From Polyporus tsugae (Eukaryota > Basidiomycota > Agaricomycetes > Polyporales > Polyporaceae), in contig JAHRBS010000004.1 in NCBI GenBank assembly GCA_024305745.1, positions 1,922,001 to 1,986,000 of the forward strand: DNA of 64,000 nucleotides, given 5' to 3'. A model generated the notes under the pieces. The model made no database searches. It had not been told where the DNA came from and worked only from the letters and a program-made list of their open reading frames with translations. Of this stretch, positions 22,901-34,629 are shown one piece after another. Position numbers and translations under genes: made by a program. Positions within the stretch are counted from its first letter, which is position 1, and every line of letters starts with the position of its first letter.

Positions 22901-23435
22901 AACCATAGACTTTGGCAAGCCTGGAGCCGCTATTCAGGTTTGGTAAGATGCCTTCTTCTGGATTGACGTCGGAGGAGATATCATCGTCATGAGGTAATAT
23001 TGTGGAGTTTTTGAGGGGAGAGGGAGGTCGTGGAAAGGATGTGGATGTTGCGATGTGTTCGGAGACGCGGTGGTCGAGGGATACAGCAAGTGGTTTCTGG
23101 TTTGTTGGTCTGGGGAAGCGCTTGACAGGGGATCCAGAAGACGAAGAAGGGGTAACGTTAGTGCTGATGTTGGAATTGAGGTGTTGTTGGCCAGTGAAAG
23201 TCCTAGTGACTGCTTTGGACGGGGATTGATCCCGAGGCTTGTCTCGAGTTACGTATGTCTTGGACCAGGGGTCTTGAGGCTGACCGTCGCCCTGATTCCA
23301 CCTTACAACAGGTGCTTCACACGTGTTCAGAGAGAGTCGGGGGCGCTGGTGGGGGCGAGACTCACCGACGGAAGAGCCGCCACATTTACAGCGGGGACCG
23401 ACAACGATATCTCCACAACGCCTGCAAAATCCCAT
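19916..23435 (-). CDS. Three-LIM-domain protein (paxillin-like, cytoskeletal)
   Basis: LIM domains are zinc-binding protein-interaction modules. Fungal proteins of this kind (Pxl1 type) act at actin rings and polarity sites. Three exons (20859-23435, 20369-20800, 19916-20299) join in frame to 1130 residues. A small zinc-ribbon-like N-terminus (CRRCGDIVVGPRCKC) is followed by LIM 1 at roughly residues 188-312 (FICALCSAPF, FLCRPC, CPSC, WHKRCFCCEGC, CADC), then a long Ser-rich disordered region. LIM 2 is at about 787-870 (CARCHQPLF, YHTSCFRCTVCDG; its last cysteine lies across the intron in CHVECAPP) and LIM 3 at about 934-1003 (CPGCRKNV, WHAACLVCGG, CGKK, VWCREC). Two sets of short tandem peptide repeats are present (see the repeat entries). 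ATG 23433-23435 was chosen because it starts directly at the zinc ribbon. The paxillin comparison is by architecture only. Confidence 0.85.
19918..20225 (-). repeat. RQLTG peptide repeats at the LIM protein C-terminus
   Basis: About five dispersed copies of a motif like (R)Q[LF]TG (PQLTG, RQFTG, RQLTGG, RQLTS, RQLTGG) lie in the last exon after the third LIM domain. Regular spacing in an otherwise disordered tail suggests short linear docking sites; the partner is unknown. Confidence 0.75.
21590..21790 (-). repeat. 11-residue tandem repeats in the LIM protein
   Basis: Five to six tandem units of 33 bp encoding the pattern RR-[DN]-x-[TA]-G-x-[TS]-x-Y-V (for example RRDNTGGTEYV and RRNRTGESEYV) sit in the linker between LIM 1 and LIM 2. 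The copies have diverged at DNA level, so this is an old internal duplication. Confidence 0.8.
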
Positions 23436-23791
23436 GTTATAGTACAAGACCTGGAGTGAGCGAGGAAAGCGAGGGCGAGAAAAGCAGAGGCGAGCGCAAG
23501 CCTGAACCGGTTGGAGAGAAGCAGACTCTGAGTTCTCAATCTCAAATTGAAATTTAAAACAGGCAAACCCTTTCCAACATCACCGTCGCGGTCACGTGGC
23601 ACACGCGTTAACGCGCCGCGATCGACATCTTACGGTAAAGTCTGCTGCAAGTCATTTAAGCTCCCTTCAATCGCAAGAACAACTCTACAAAATCGAATAC
23701 ACAGGTATCATGGCCAACATAACTTGAAGTAGTAGATAGCCATGGTGAATAGTACCTTGCACCTGTCCAAGATCCATGTGTCCACAAACAT

Positions 23792-26700
23792 TTACCAAGC
23801 CAGCCTCGCGACGATACTCTTCGGATACTGCCTGACGACCAGCTTTCGCAGCTCGTCCAGACTTGACGTTGCAATTCGTCAGAACCCAGACTATGGGATG
23901 AATCCAGGCGGATTTACTCACACCAGGAGACCAACACCGAAGGAAATCGGGATGAAGAAGAATTCAACCGGGATCGGGCGCGTCTGGAACACCTTCTGGC
24001 TGTGGGGGGGATCAAGTCAAGGGAAGTCTCACGAAAAGACGAAGAATAAACTTACAACCAAGGAACATAGTGGAAGAAGATACCGATGCACAACGCCAGA
24101 GCCGCGGCGAGGAATACCCACGGATTAGACATGGGTGTATGCTGAACGATGCTCAGCTTCCGTCCGCGGGTCGCGAAGAGGTTCCTGTGTGCACGTCAGT
24201 ATGTGTTATGGTACATATTGTAGAGTGGGCTCACCCCCATTGCATAAGCACGAGAGTGAAGAAATACACGCTCTGCGCCGTGTATAGGAGCTCATCGGTC
24301 AACCCTGGCCAGTTGCCGAATCCAAGCGCAAGATTTGAGAACGGGACGCCTTTGCGCTGGAGATACCAGAACGACCTGCATATGCGGAGGGCTTAATCAG
24401 AACTTGGGATCAACTTGGACATCAAGGTTACACACATGGACATCGCGCAAAGACTTTCCAGGATACCGAGGAAGCAATACGCCTGCAGAAGCAACCTCAG
24501 GTCGGCCAGTCGCTCTTTCTTAATATTCCGGGGTGGACGCTCGAGGAGCCCTGTCTCGGGTTTCTCCAAGCAGAGACTCAGAGCTGGAAGAACATCCGTC
24601 TGTAGGAAGGTAAGTAAATTGGTCCAACTTTGACGACATAACTCACTTACCGCGACGCAAATCAAGATCATTCTGTGGGAAGAAGTACGCGGTCAGTCCA
24701 ATGTATGAGTGCAGAGAGGAAATTGCATACTGAATGTTGCTCAGCATCTGGGGCACGCCAATGAGGATGTTGAGTAGGATGGGCATGAGCTCAGAAAAAC
24801 TGGCGACTTGTCAGAAACGCCTTCGTATACCGCGCCGGACGCAACGTGCTCACCTCCCAGCTGGAAGCAGGTACAAGACGGTCTTCTTGAGGTTATCGAA
24901 GACGAGGCGGCCGTACTCCAATGCGATGATGATGGCGGAGAAGTCGTCCAATAGTACCATATCCGCAGCCTCGCGAGCGACATCAGAGCCCTCTCCCATC
25001 GCAATGCCACCTGTATCCCGTGCTATAAGCACGGTGTACGCGGCGGCGAATAGCCCAAATCCACTCACAGTCGGCGGCCTTCAAGGACGGCGCATCGTTG
25101 ACCCCGTCACCCGTCATCGCCACGACACATTGCCTCTTCTTGAACTCGTGAACTATCCGCAGCTTCTGCTCTGGTGTGGTACGTGCGAAGACAATCTCCT
25201 GATACTCGCAAAGGCGTTCCACTTGCACTTCGTCTAGCTTCTCGAGCTCCGGTCCGGTGATGACGATGCTCTGCCTCGTTATCTTTGCGACCTCGTTCCC
25301 CACCACCGAAGAGCTGCAATCGGCCAGCTGGATTCCTTCCTTAGGATCTGTGGGTAGATCTGCCACAGAATGAATGCGGTCAACACGGGTGATGATACCG
25401 GCCTGTGCAGCGATAGCAACCGAAGTGGTAGGGTGGTCGCCTGGATCGTACTAATGAGCAAAGAAAAACGAAGACTCCGAAGGTAATATATACCTGTGAC
25501 AACGAAGAACCGGATACCCGCCTTGCGACATGTCTTGACGACGTCCGGAATGCTAGGCTTCAGCGGATCGATGAGGCCAACCAGGCCGACGATGATCAGA
25601 TTGTCCCGGAGAGACTCAACGTGTTCGCCGAACTCGTCAGACTGCGGGTCCGCGCCTTTCGGGATCTCGTCCGCCTTCACGACCCTACGAGCGAGGAGCA
25701 AGACGCGCTGACCATCTCTGGCCCATTGCTCCTGGACCCGTGTGACCCGCTCTAGGACCGACGCGGAAAGTGGTATGGGTTCGCCGCCCTCCCGATTCGA
25801 CACAAACTTGCAGCGGGGAAACAGGACCTCTGGTGCGCCCTTCACGACGAGAAGGAAATCCGAAGTTGAGAAATCATCCCAAGTTGCTAACGGCGCGGGG
25901 CGTTCCGGGACGGTGGACTGGCACAATTTCAACATGTACTTGTTCTGTTGCCGCCGTGTAAGTGTCAACACGGGTCATCCTGCAGTAGAAAATAGTTTCG
26001 TACCTTGGAGTTAAAATTGACCTTGAAGACTTCTTTCCATGTCATCCGCAGCGGGTCTGCCGGAAGTACGCTATTCGAAAATCGCAGTATAGCAGCATCT
26101 GAAACAGGTGAGATGAGGAAACAGAGAGGGGGATCGAGTTTCGGTTCTTACCCGTTGCATCTCCCGAGATGGCCCTCTCCGACCCGTCACCCCTGTCTGC
26201 GCCAAACATGGCGGCATTGCATAGCCCACCGACGACGACGACTTGAGAGAGGTTTGCCGCAACCTCAGGCGTGGCATCTGCGAGGACGGACTTGTATGCG
26301 GATGATTCGAAGACCATACCGTCTACCGCAACGCTGACAACGTGCATCTTGTTCAGGGTCAATGTTCCCGTCTTGTCCTGCAAAGTTTTCGGCGTGTCAG
26401 TTAATAAACGAGACAGAGGCACAGACGACTCACAGAACACAAGATGTTGACTGATCCTAACGTTTCAACGATAGACAAAGACCTGGCATAGTGTCAGGAG
26501 GGTCCAATTCCACAGGAAGTATAGCGCTCACTTGCACAGGACCTTATGATTGCTGAGCGTGTGTGCGACCTTTGCCAGAGATAATGTGACAGCGACGGGC
26601 CTGCAAACAGAATCAGAACTCCCATCCGACTTCTCTTTGGAATGTAACTGACAATCCTTCAGGAACGAACGCGACTAGGAATAACATATCAGATGAACTA

Positions 26701-28210
26701 GTAATTCAGTCATCACGAATTTCGCTTACCCATGACCGAGACTATATCAATGAGGAGGCCAGAAACATTGATGTACGACGGGAAAGTAGGGTGCAACCTA
26801 GCAGAATGCTATTGGGATGAAGCAACTTAAGCAATGCTATGGACGTACCATGCCGCCCATAGGATGACGATCAAAATCGCGAGCACCGTCGCGAGAGATG
26901 CTATGATGAGGACGAAGAACAAGATCTCGCGTTGAAGGGTAGTCATCCTCGAAGTTTCCATGGAGGAGAGCTTCGCAATTCGGCCGCTGGGCCCACGTTA
27001 GCACAGCAGATATGGAAAGACAATGGTGTCTACTTACAATACCGTGTTGTCTCCAATCTGGATAACCAGTCCCATGCCGGAGCCGTTAACGCAGTGCGTG
27101 CCTTGAAGCGCGATATTCTTGGTCTGTACCGCAACGTGAGCAACCTACATCCCGTTGGCGAGAGAGATATGCTTACTTCAAGGAAGTTGTTATCCGTCAT
27201 CTCAACGCGACCTGTGATCGGCTCGCTCTGTCGAGGTCCCTGATCTTCAATTGCAAGTGAGATCCCAGTCTTGACTTCACGCACCTCGCCCGTCAGAATG
27301 CTACGGTCGAACCGAAGATCTCCGCTAACTTGTATGAGCCTCAAATCCGCCGGAACCTTCTCGCCGAGGCCGATGTAGATTAGATCACCGTTGACTAGTT
27401 CGGACGCGGGCATCTTGACTTGGTTCCCATCCCTGAGAACGAGCACGTCTGAAGGAAGCATCCCCTTGATGGACGACATGACCCTGGACGTCGAAAAGTC
27501 TTGCCATGCATTGAACCCTGCTTGAAGGAAAACGACGATCAGGAGCACAACCGCTAGGGCCAGGTTCGAAGCTTGAGGGTTTGGGTTGCCGAGAGGCTTC
27601 CTGTCGACCGATCGTTCGCATGCTGAGTGACAGGAAGAGATAAATGGGCATACCATGCAATAAAGCAGACGACGCTAGCGGCGAGAAGGAGACTTCCAAA
27701 CCCTCCTAGGACCCATTCCAACACCTTGCGCCACAAATTGCTCTTCGGCGGAGTGATAGCGTTCTTTCCGTACTGCTCTTGACGACGCTTCGCCTGAGCA
27801 TCATCTAGGCCCGTCAGCTGCGAGACGCTAAGTCGCTGAAGCGCTTCTTCGGCCGTGATGGTGTGCCAGTCAAGGGAAACGAGTTCTGGAAACCGGTGTT
27901 AGGACAGTATGGTAGTGTAGATTAACAACGTACCTTTGACGGCATTCTTGCGAGTACCTCCTACGCCTTCGTTAATAGGAGTGGTACGAGTCTCGACGTG
28001 AATGCTGAGAGTCCTGAACTCGGAGGTCAAACGCGGAATCCCCTCGCCTGTCGCTTGTCGGGCGGGTGGTGGTCGAGGACGGTCGGCCTCGTCGGGGTCC
28101 AGGGTGACATGACGAGGAAACTGCGTCGCCTTCTCCGGCTGAGCTTCGATATCGGAAGGAGTGGTGAAGGACGGCATGGGGGCGACGAGGAACTCGTCTG
28201 CGTCCACCAT
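23792..28210 (-). CDS. P-type cation-transporting ATPase, Na,K-ATPase-like (type IIC)
   Basis: A membrane ion pump. From the N-terminus ([11 protein letters not shown]...) it shows a cation-ATPase N-domain ([20 protein letters not shown]), the actuator motif LTGE, M4 with [14 protein letters not shown], the phosphorylation motif [13 protein letters not shown] (Asp codon at 26375-26377), [11 protein letters not shown] in the nucleotide domain, the hinge motif [20 protein letters not shown] and [14 protein letters not shown] in M6. The C-terminus ends [15 protein letters not shown], resembling the DEVRK-containing end of Na,K-ATPases. Many short introns interrupt it; all frames join to roughly 1,000-1,100 residues, stop TAA at 23792-23794. 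Similarity is to the Na,K/H,K group rather than to SERCA, PMC1 or ENA pumps. No beta subunit gene is nearby. The transported ion is unknown; see findings for an unusual M6 residue. Confidence 0.88.
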
Positions 28211-28772
28211 TCCACAGACAGCTGAGAGTTAAATGCACGGCGATAGGATTGCCGCCAAGGAACGAAATCCATCGATCGCATACGAGTATGGTGACGCCAA
28301 AAGGAGCGAGAAATTCAGCTATTGGACAGAAGTTAAGTGAAGGCGGATGAGTGAGTTGGGCGATTGGTGCGCCAAATACTGTGCGAACCTGTTCAATTAC
28401 CAGTTATGGCAGTCACTGGGATGTGACGCTGCTCCATCGTGGCGGCAACGCTCGGAAACGAGATCCATATATTTCCGGAACCCTCTCTGGCCAAATTTAA
28501 CTGACACTTAAAATAAGACAGGGGACAGAGCGGATGAAACAGAAGACCGATTGGGAGACATGAGATGGCGTATTCTGTGAAATGAAGGCTGTGAGCGACC
28601 CGTGTAGAGTTTAGGAACTTGTCCACACAGACCTTGGGCGGGTCGGAAGGGTGCTCCAGCTGCGGGCGAGGCGTCTTCAGCATACGTCATTCCCGGTGAA
28701 GATTAACGCACATGGTTGTTGAGCAGCTCGGCTACTGGGCTGATCCGCCGGCCGATGATCGTGGCATAGTCT
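28211..28772. other. Intergenic between same-strand genes
   Basis: 560 bp holding the ATPase promoter and the 3' flank of the next gene. No coding signal seen. Confidence 0.4.
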
Positions 28773-31601
28773 TCACCTCCCGCGGTGCTGTCTCCGAGCA
28801 TTTGAAACTTCCTCAATTGCCTCATCAAGCATATTGTCCAAGGGGAGGAAAGGCAATAGCGAACTTGCTGCCAGTTTCAGTCTCGTTCTCCTAGAATTGT
28901 CTGAGAGATGACGTACAAGCATGGTCCGTGGCGTTCTCCACTAAACTGAGGAGGGCTCTGCAGATACCTGGCGCGACGAACAAGCCAAGTGGTTCCTCTG
29001 ATCCCAAGTCTATAGATTCCTTGTCCAAGATAAGCAGCAGCACGTCGCAGAAATAGCTCCAGGCATCCGCCCAAAGTAAGTGACTGCTGCGCTTGCCCGC
29101 TGTCGCGCATACGTATGCCGCCAACGATGCTGCCCTGGATGTTAGTGATTGTGGCGGGATGATAGGCGGCAAAAGGAACTCACACGCAAGGAGTAAATCG
29201 GCCGGATCTCCACTTGTATGTTCCCATATCGATTGGTCTTCGTAGCACCGGTACACCGGTTGGAAGATTGGGTCGTTCCTACGTTTCTCAACCACCGACA
29301 ACAGACCCACGGCGGCGTCAGCCAACGTCCTCAGCGCCTGAGAACCTGAGTCCATTGCATTGCAGAGAGTGGAGAGAAACCCGTGGATAGCATCAGGATT
29401 GAAGTATTGGGGCGTTCCAGCCATCCACATCAGGGCGAGGAACTGAGTAGTCTGTCTTGTAACTTGCAACGTATATGCCATGGATGAACAGGTCAAGTTG
29501 TCGAGCAAGAGTCTGAATAACTCAGTACGCCTGTACGAGTACTAATGCGGTTGACACACCTGTTTGAAGTAAGGAGTCCTAAAGAAAAAAAATGTTATAC
29601 CCACTGAAGGACTGTCAACGCAAGCCATTAATATTTACTTTCATTTAACCTCCTGCAGCATTCGGTCTTCGGCTCGGAGAACACATTCGCGGCTACTCTC
29701 AAGCTAGATGGAAAGAAGGAAAGGGCTTCTAGGAGGAAGTCCTTTGCTACGGACCGTCAGTGCAACGTTTATTCCAAGGATGCCAACTTACCGCGCAGTT
29801 CAGCGTCCCCATCGGGTAACAATGTGAAGAGTTTGCACATCATGCTATATATGACCAGAAGAGAGGGCCCGTCAACCTCCACAATCCGCAGCAGGTACTT
29901 CACACTCCAGCACGATTTGACTAGGAGATCTCGGACGGCAAAGGACGGAGATTCAGAGTTCAGGTCATCCACAGCTCGGAGGGTGCAGAGTAGCAGGCGC
30001 TAGATGCAAAGGTTTGAGCGAGGTTGACATCTTGATTAAAAGGACGTACCGTCATCATCGATAAAGCGGGGAAAGGTCGACTGCTTAACACCGTATTCAG
30101 ATCATAATTGCTTGGATCGGCATCCATAGGCCACATGGTTGCGTCTGGGGGTAAATCCATGGTGTGCAACCAGGTCACGTTCTATTGTTCCCCGGTCAGG
30201 GAGCGTATACGGGGAAACCGGCTAGTGCTCACAAGATGTTCGATTGTGTCAGAGTTGTGAAGACGACCATCCATCCAAGTAGTCCAGGACCAAGGAATAG
30301 TCATACCCCATCTAGCCATAATCATCGTCGCGTTGTCGATCACCGCAGGGGGCGATAAGACCGAGAGCGGCGTTGGGTTTGGTTTGAGTCGAAGAACGGC
30401 TTGGATCATGTCCACCAGGACCGCGCATGACTGTGGTCGACAGGCCAAGTCCGACGTTGCCGAACCATGGGATGCAGCCACCTAACGGAAGATTAAACAA
30501 TGCTTTCTACATGAATTTGGGGCTTCCGTACCGCATACAGAGACACGAGCATTGCAAATTCAATGCGGTCTTGCTCGTTAGTGCCTTCGCCGTGGATTTG
30601 AGTACTCCAAATGTTGTGAGCAATGATCCTTTTGATACGTTTGTCAAGGACTCCGAGAAGAGTATGCTTGCATTCACTGGAGACGAGCGACGTTAGTAAG
30701 GGTAAAGCAGCCACGAGTCACACTCACTCGTCGAGAGACGATGGATCACCACCCACTTGTGGAAGCATCACGTTGACCCCGAAAGCAAGACTGGACGCAA
30801 GACGAACCGCGGCCGGCGAATGGTGCTCAGAGCATAAGATCCCTGCGACTTTACCCCAACATTCTGTAGGACAGTAAGTCGAAGAGATCTGGAATCACTT
30901 GTGTTGCTCACCAGGTAGTTGCGCTGCTGCACGGAGCATGTCATCTTCCCTCTGTACGAGTATCGTGCATGGCTGATCTTGATGCAGAGAAACAATTCCA
31001 CACAGACTCCCTGCGGCGGCAATGACAGCTTGTCCCAGTTTAGCGAGAATCAAGTCCGCCCAACAGACGATCAGGGTCATAGCTTGACCATCGGCGTCGC
31101 GAGCTGCCATGTCGTAGATCGCCGCCCGATATTCAAACAGCATGGTTAGAAATGAAGGATTGACTGCATATGCATAACACATCTTCAGCCTTGACAGCGA
31201 GTGAGAGGAAGAACGGCCCGTACGAAGCAATCGCATTGTCTCTTGTACCTCAATATGTCCGCGTTCGTTGGAAGGAACAAAACTGATGATATGGTCGAGA
31301 AATCGCCGAATTGTGCCAGACGCGATCCAGACTTGCTCGAGGGCGCGTTCATCCTGTCTCGTCAAGGTCAAACTTGGGCTGGAACAGCTCCAATCGCAGA
31401 AGAAGGTATGCTCACGTCTTCTATTGCGCATATAGTTATGCTTGACAATGTTTCCAAAGCGTTCCGCAAATGAGAAACATCTTGAAGCCGAAGCGTGTCT
31501 CTGGGAGGTTCGATCGAAGCATATATCTCCATGAAGTACGTTGGATCCCAGCCCGAGACCGACCCTTCGGATTCGGACTCTGTGTCGCTTGACACTGACA
31601 T
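28773..31601 (-). CDS. Unrecognised helical protein (conserved-looking, many exons)
   Basis: I do not recognise the family. It begins MSVSSDTESESEGSVSGWDP with an acidic Ser-rich head, then continues in many exons of mostly alpha-helical, HEAT/ARM-like sequence (for example EQVWIASGTIRRFLDHIISF, MLFEYRAAIYDMAARDADGQ, RDLLVKSCWSVKYLLRIVEV). The first intron (GTGAGC...ACAG) joins AIED to ERALEQVW. The last joins ENATDHA to SLLPFLPLDNMLDEAIEE and ends at a TGA (28773-28775). About ten exons are needed and several internal junctions were not resolved base by base. No transmembrane segments, catalytic motifs or signal peptide are evident. Neighbouring RPC37 is on the same strand, 183 bp upstream of the start. 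Confidence 0.65.
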
Positions 31602-31784
31602 GGGGTCGAGAGAGAGAGCTTGAGGCTAGAAGCTAGGAGAGATGTTACAAGGAGACGCCCATGGCACAGGCGAAGTACATGCTCGTGGAACCGAACAAGG
31701 ATGGTACGTTCGAGACGGTGGTGAGCAGAGCCTTACCGGGTTGGATCAGCTACAGATGCATGCGCCGAGACAGTATTGCACAAG

Positions 31785-32738
31785 TCACAAGCCAGGTACA
31801 TCCTTTAGGAGACTTGTGATATCTGTTTTACATTCGAGCTCTTCGAACGACGTTGAAAAGACCGACTCGAACGCCTCGTTTGCCTCCGTCGTCTAGAATA
31901 ATGCATCTTGAGGCTGAGAAGCATAGAGGAATCAGGCCGACTCACCTCTCCGCCGCAATAATCATAATCATCCCAACGCTCGTCCTCCTCGGCGTGTATG
32001 AGTGTGAGCATGTCCCTGCGTATTTGTGTCATCCCACCCGTAAACTGCAAACCCAGGCTTTCTGCCGTCTTGCGGACAGCCACCTGCACTTCCTTCGCCT
32101 CCCCAGCAGACTTCTTCTCTTTCTTGGGTGCCGGAGCCGGCGGATGTTCGTCAGGATCTGGAGGAGGTCCATCGTCCTCATCTGAGTCATCCCCTCCGCG
32201 AGTTCGCCTACTTTTCCGTAGATGCATATCCATGTAGGTCAGGGTTGGGCGAAATTGGTGGGTCTCGCTAATCGGATGTAGATGCAGTCGACCTTCAAAA
32301 AAGTATCAGCTTTGGTACAAGGGTCCAGTATGTTGGTGACTCGCCTTCACGGAGAACACCCAAGACATATACCCCTACTTGCGGCACCTGCTCGCTTCGC
32401 ATACGCACTTCCGACAGCCTCGCTTCTTCCCCTTCCCTCTGCTTCACTTTCGGCAACTCCTGGTTCTTCTCCTTGTCGTCCTCTCCTCGCGCCCCACCCA
32501 GCTCTTTGGAACGCTCGCTGTTCCATACTTCCGGACGAGTGTCGACCGGGACGTGGACCTCGAGTCGCTTGACATTGGACTTTACGCGTGCACGGATACG
32601 CTTGCCGCTCGCGACAGCTGATGGCGGAACCTCTAGGGGACGTGTAAGGAGAGGAAATTGGTGAAGTTGGATATTCGGTCGCAGCGCATTCGTGTAGTGG
32701 ACGGGGATGACACTAACGAGCCGGTCCTCGACCTCCAT
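31785..32738 (-). CDS. RPC37: DNA-directed RNA polymerase III subunit RPC37 (RPC5)
   Basis: This subunit pairs with RPC53 in RNA polymerase III and acts in termination, reinitiation and initiation. Three exons (32345-32738, 31946-32292, 31785-31892) close exactly to 282 residues. Evidence is the Sin-like N-terminal region (VSVIPVHYTNAL, LLTRPLEVPPSA, SNVKRLEVHVPVDTRPEVWN), the conserved GRLHLHPISETHQFRPTLTY, then an acidic Pro-rich insert, VQVAVRKTAESLG, HAEEDERWDDYDY and a C-terminal FEELECKTDITSLLKDV. The first intron (32293-32344, 52 nt) must use a GC donor (GCGAGT) to join REG-RLHLHP in frame. The gene is divergent from TFIIIA with 180 bp between start codons. Confidence 0.9.
32293..32344 (-). 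other. GC-AG intron in RPC37
   Basis: The donor reads GAAG|GCGAGT and the acceptor TTTTGAAG|GTCGAC. No GT donor nearby yields the required phase-1 junction. GC donors are a known minor class of spliceosomal intron. Confidence 0.8.
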
Positions 32739-32918
32739 GGTCGCGATGAGTGGGCGCTGAAAAGACGCCCAGGCAGAACCACTGAGATTTGGGCGCGTAA
32801 ATTTCCTCCGAGTCGATCACTGGATTCGGAGCGTAACTTTTGCTGCTACCACAGTACCACTCAAACCCAACACTACCATCCATTCCAATCCAAAGGCATA
32901 CACTCTCTATCCCATCGT
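32739..32918. promoter_or_regulatory. Divergent promoter between RPC37 and TFIIIA
   Basis: 180 bp between the two ATGs, which face away from each other. It must carry both promoters. It contains a CAAT-like TCCAATCC and CACACTCTCTATCCC shortly upstream of the TFIIIA ATG. No specific factor site can be assigned. Confidence 0.65.
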
Positions 32919-34629
32919 ATGGATTCTATTAAAGACATCTCCAGCTCATCTGCTATCATAGTCACTCTAGGGAAGCGCAAACGTCGCGATTCCCTGGTCA
33001 TCCACCTCTCGTCTCCTGCACCAAGTACCGACAACGACCCGGCCTACACTGAGTCTGAGCATGAGCATGAGCCTCGACACCTGTCCGAACTCCAAGTCGC
33101 TGCGCGCCGCTCCCGCTCCCCGAAGTCAAAGCGCTACTACGCCTGTACATTCGAAGGGTGTACCAAAACCTACATGAAACCGTCGAGGTTAACAGAGCAC
33201 GAACGGTCCCATACCGGAGACGTACGTCACTCAAGTTGCTCACCTGAATGACCCTTGTTGACATCAATGACAGCGCCCTTTTATTTGCAGTGTTTGCAAC
33301 AAATCGTATCTTCGCGAGACTCACCTTCAAGCACACGCCCGTACACATCTACCGAGCTCTGCAAAGCCATTGGTTTGTGCCGAACAGGGGTGTGGAAAAC
33401 GATTCTGGACTTCACAGCATCTCAACATACACGCCGAGTTGCATCGTGGAGAGAAGCCGTTCAAGGTGAGCGTATCACGAGTCCTCGCATGGCGCCGTCG
33501 AGCCTGACGCGCTGTCGTAGTGTACCGAGGAGCGCTGCGATGCTGCGTTCTCCAAGCACCACCAACTCCGAGAGCACATCTGCACCGTCCATTCCCCTCC
33601 GGGTACCAAGCCCTACCTTTGCGAGCACCCCGGTTGTACGAAGTCATTTGCTACGAGCCAAAAGCTCACGGCGCACTCCAAGACGCATGACGGTTCGTTT
33701 TCATTATATATGAGGCATCGTCGCATCTCACACGTTCACAGACAAACGGTATACTTGCGTCCACCGTTCCTGTCTGCCATTGGAAGGCACGGACCCGACA
33801 TACTACCCAACGTGGTCCGCTTTGCAACATCACATGCAGACGGCGCATCCGCCGACATGCCCTTACCCGTCATGCAACGGCAAGACATTTTCCCAGCAAA
33901 AGGGTCTTCGCGCTCACCTCAAGATCCACGCCCAACGAGATCAAGAAGACAACATCGACGACACCCCCGGCTCCGCATCGGAAAATGAAGTCGAGCGCCC
34001 TCATAAACGACGGTGTGGTGGAGAGGTTGGACGGGATTGGGTTTGCGAGGTAGACGGTTGCGACAAGGACTTCAAATCGGTTCGTGGGTCGTCGTGGCAG
34101 CACCGACACAGGTGATTCTGACATTCCCAAACAGAAGAAGGCCCTCACGACGCACCACAACATCGCTCATCTCGGAAGACGTGATTTCGTCTGCCCTCAC
34201 GAACATTGCAAACGCGCATTTGGGTACAAGCATCTGCTCCAACGCCATCTTGCGAAGCTGCATGCACCCCAAAGCGCCTCATCCGATCAAGACGCTGACG
34301 AGACTGAACCTGAAGCAGACACTGGGGTCGACATCGACTTCCTTACGGGCAAGGCGTACATATCGCATGCCAAGGAGTCGATCAAACAGATGTCCAAATT
34401 GCAATGTCCCTTCCCTCATCTCCCGCCCCAGCTTTCCGGAGAGATAGAGCAAGTTGCATCAGGCAGTAAGCAGGCGAACACGTGCCAGTACGTGTTCAGT
34501 CGAGCATACGACTTGCGTCGCCACCTTCATGCAGAGCATGGTGTCGACGTCGTGCGCGAGAAGGTTGATGATTGGGTCCGTGACGAGAAGGGAGCCATGG
34601 CAGTGACGGGTCGGGCGTTGGTATCGTAG
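32919..34629 (+). CDS. Transcription factor IIIA, C2H2 zinc-finger protein for 5S rRNA genes
   Basis: TFIIIA binds the internal control region of 5S rRNA genes and recruits TFIIIC. Five exons (32919-33221, 33274-33465, 33521-33692, 33742-34079, 34135-34629) sum exactly to 499 residues. After a basic head (LGKRKRRDS), nine C2H2 fingers run in series: CTFEGCTKTYMKPSRL, CSVCNKSYLRETHL, CAEQGCGKRFWTSQHL, CTEERCDAAFSKHHQL, CEHPGCTKSFATSQKL, a sixth with an enlarged loop (CVHRSCLPLEG...), CPYPSCNGKTFSQQKGL, CEVDGCDKDFKSKKAL and CPHEHCKRAFGYKHLL. An acidic linker and a tenth, aberrant finger (CQYVFSRAYDLRRHLHAEH, with its first Cys about 27 residues upstream) follow. Nine tandem fingers with CxxxxC spacing are the TFIIIA hallmark, and the RPC37 neighbour supports the call. 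Finger-by-finger orthology is not proven. Confidence 0.9.
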
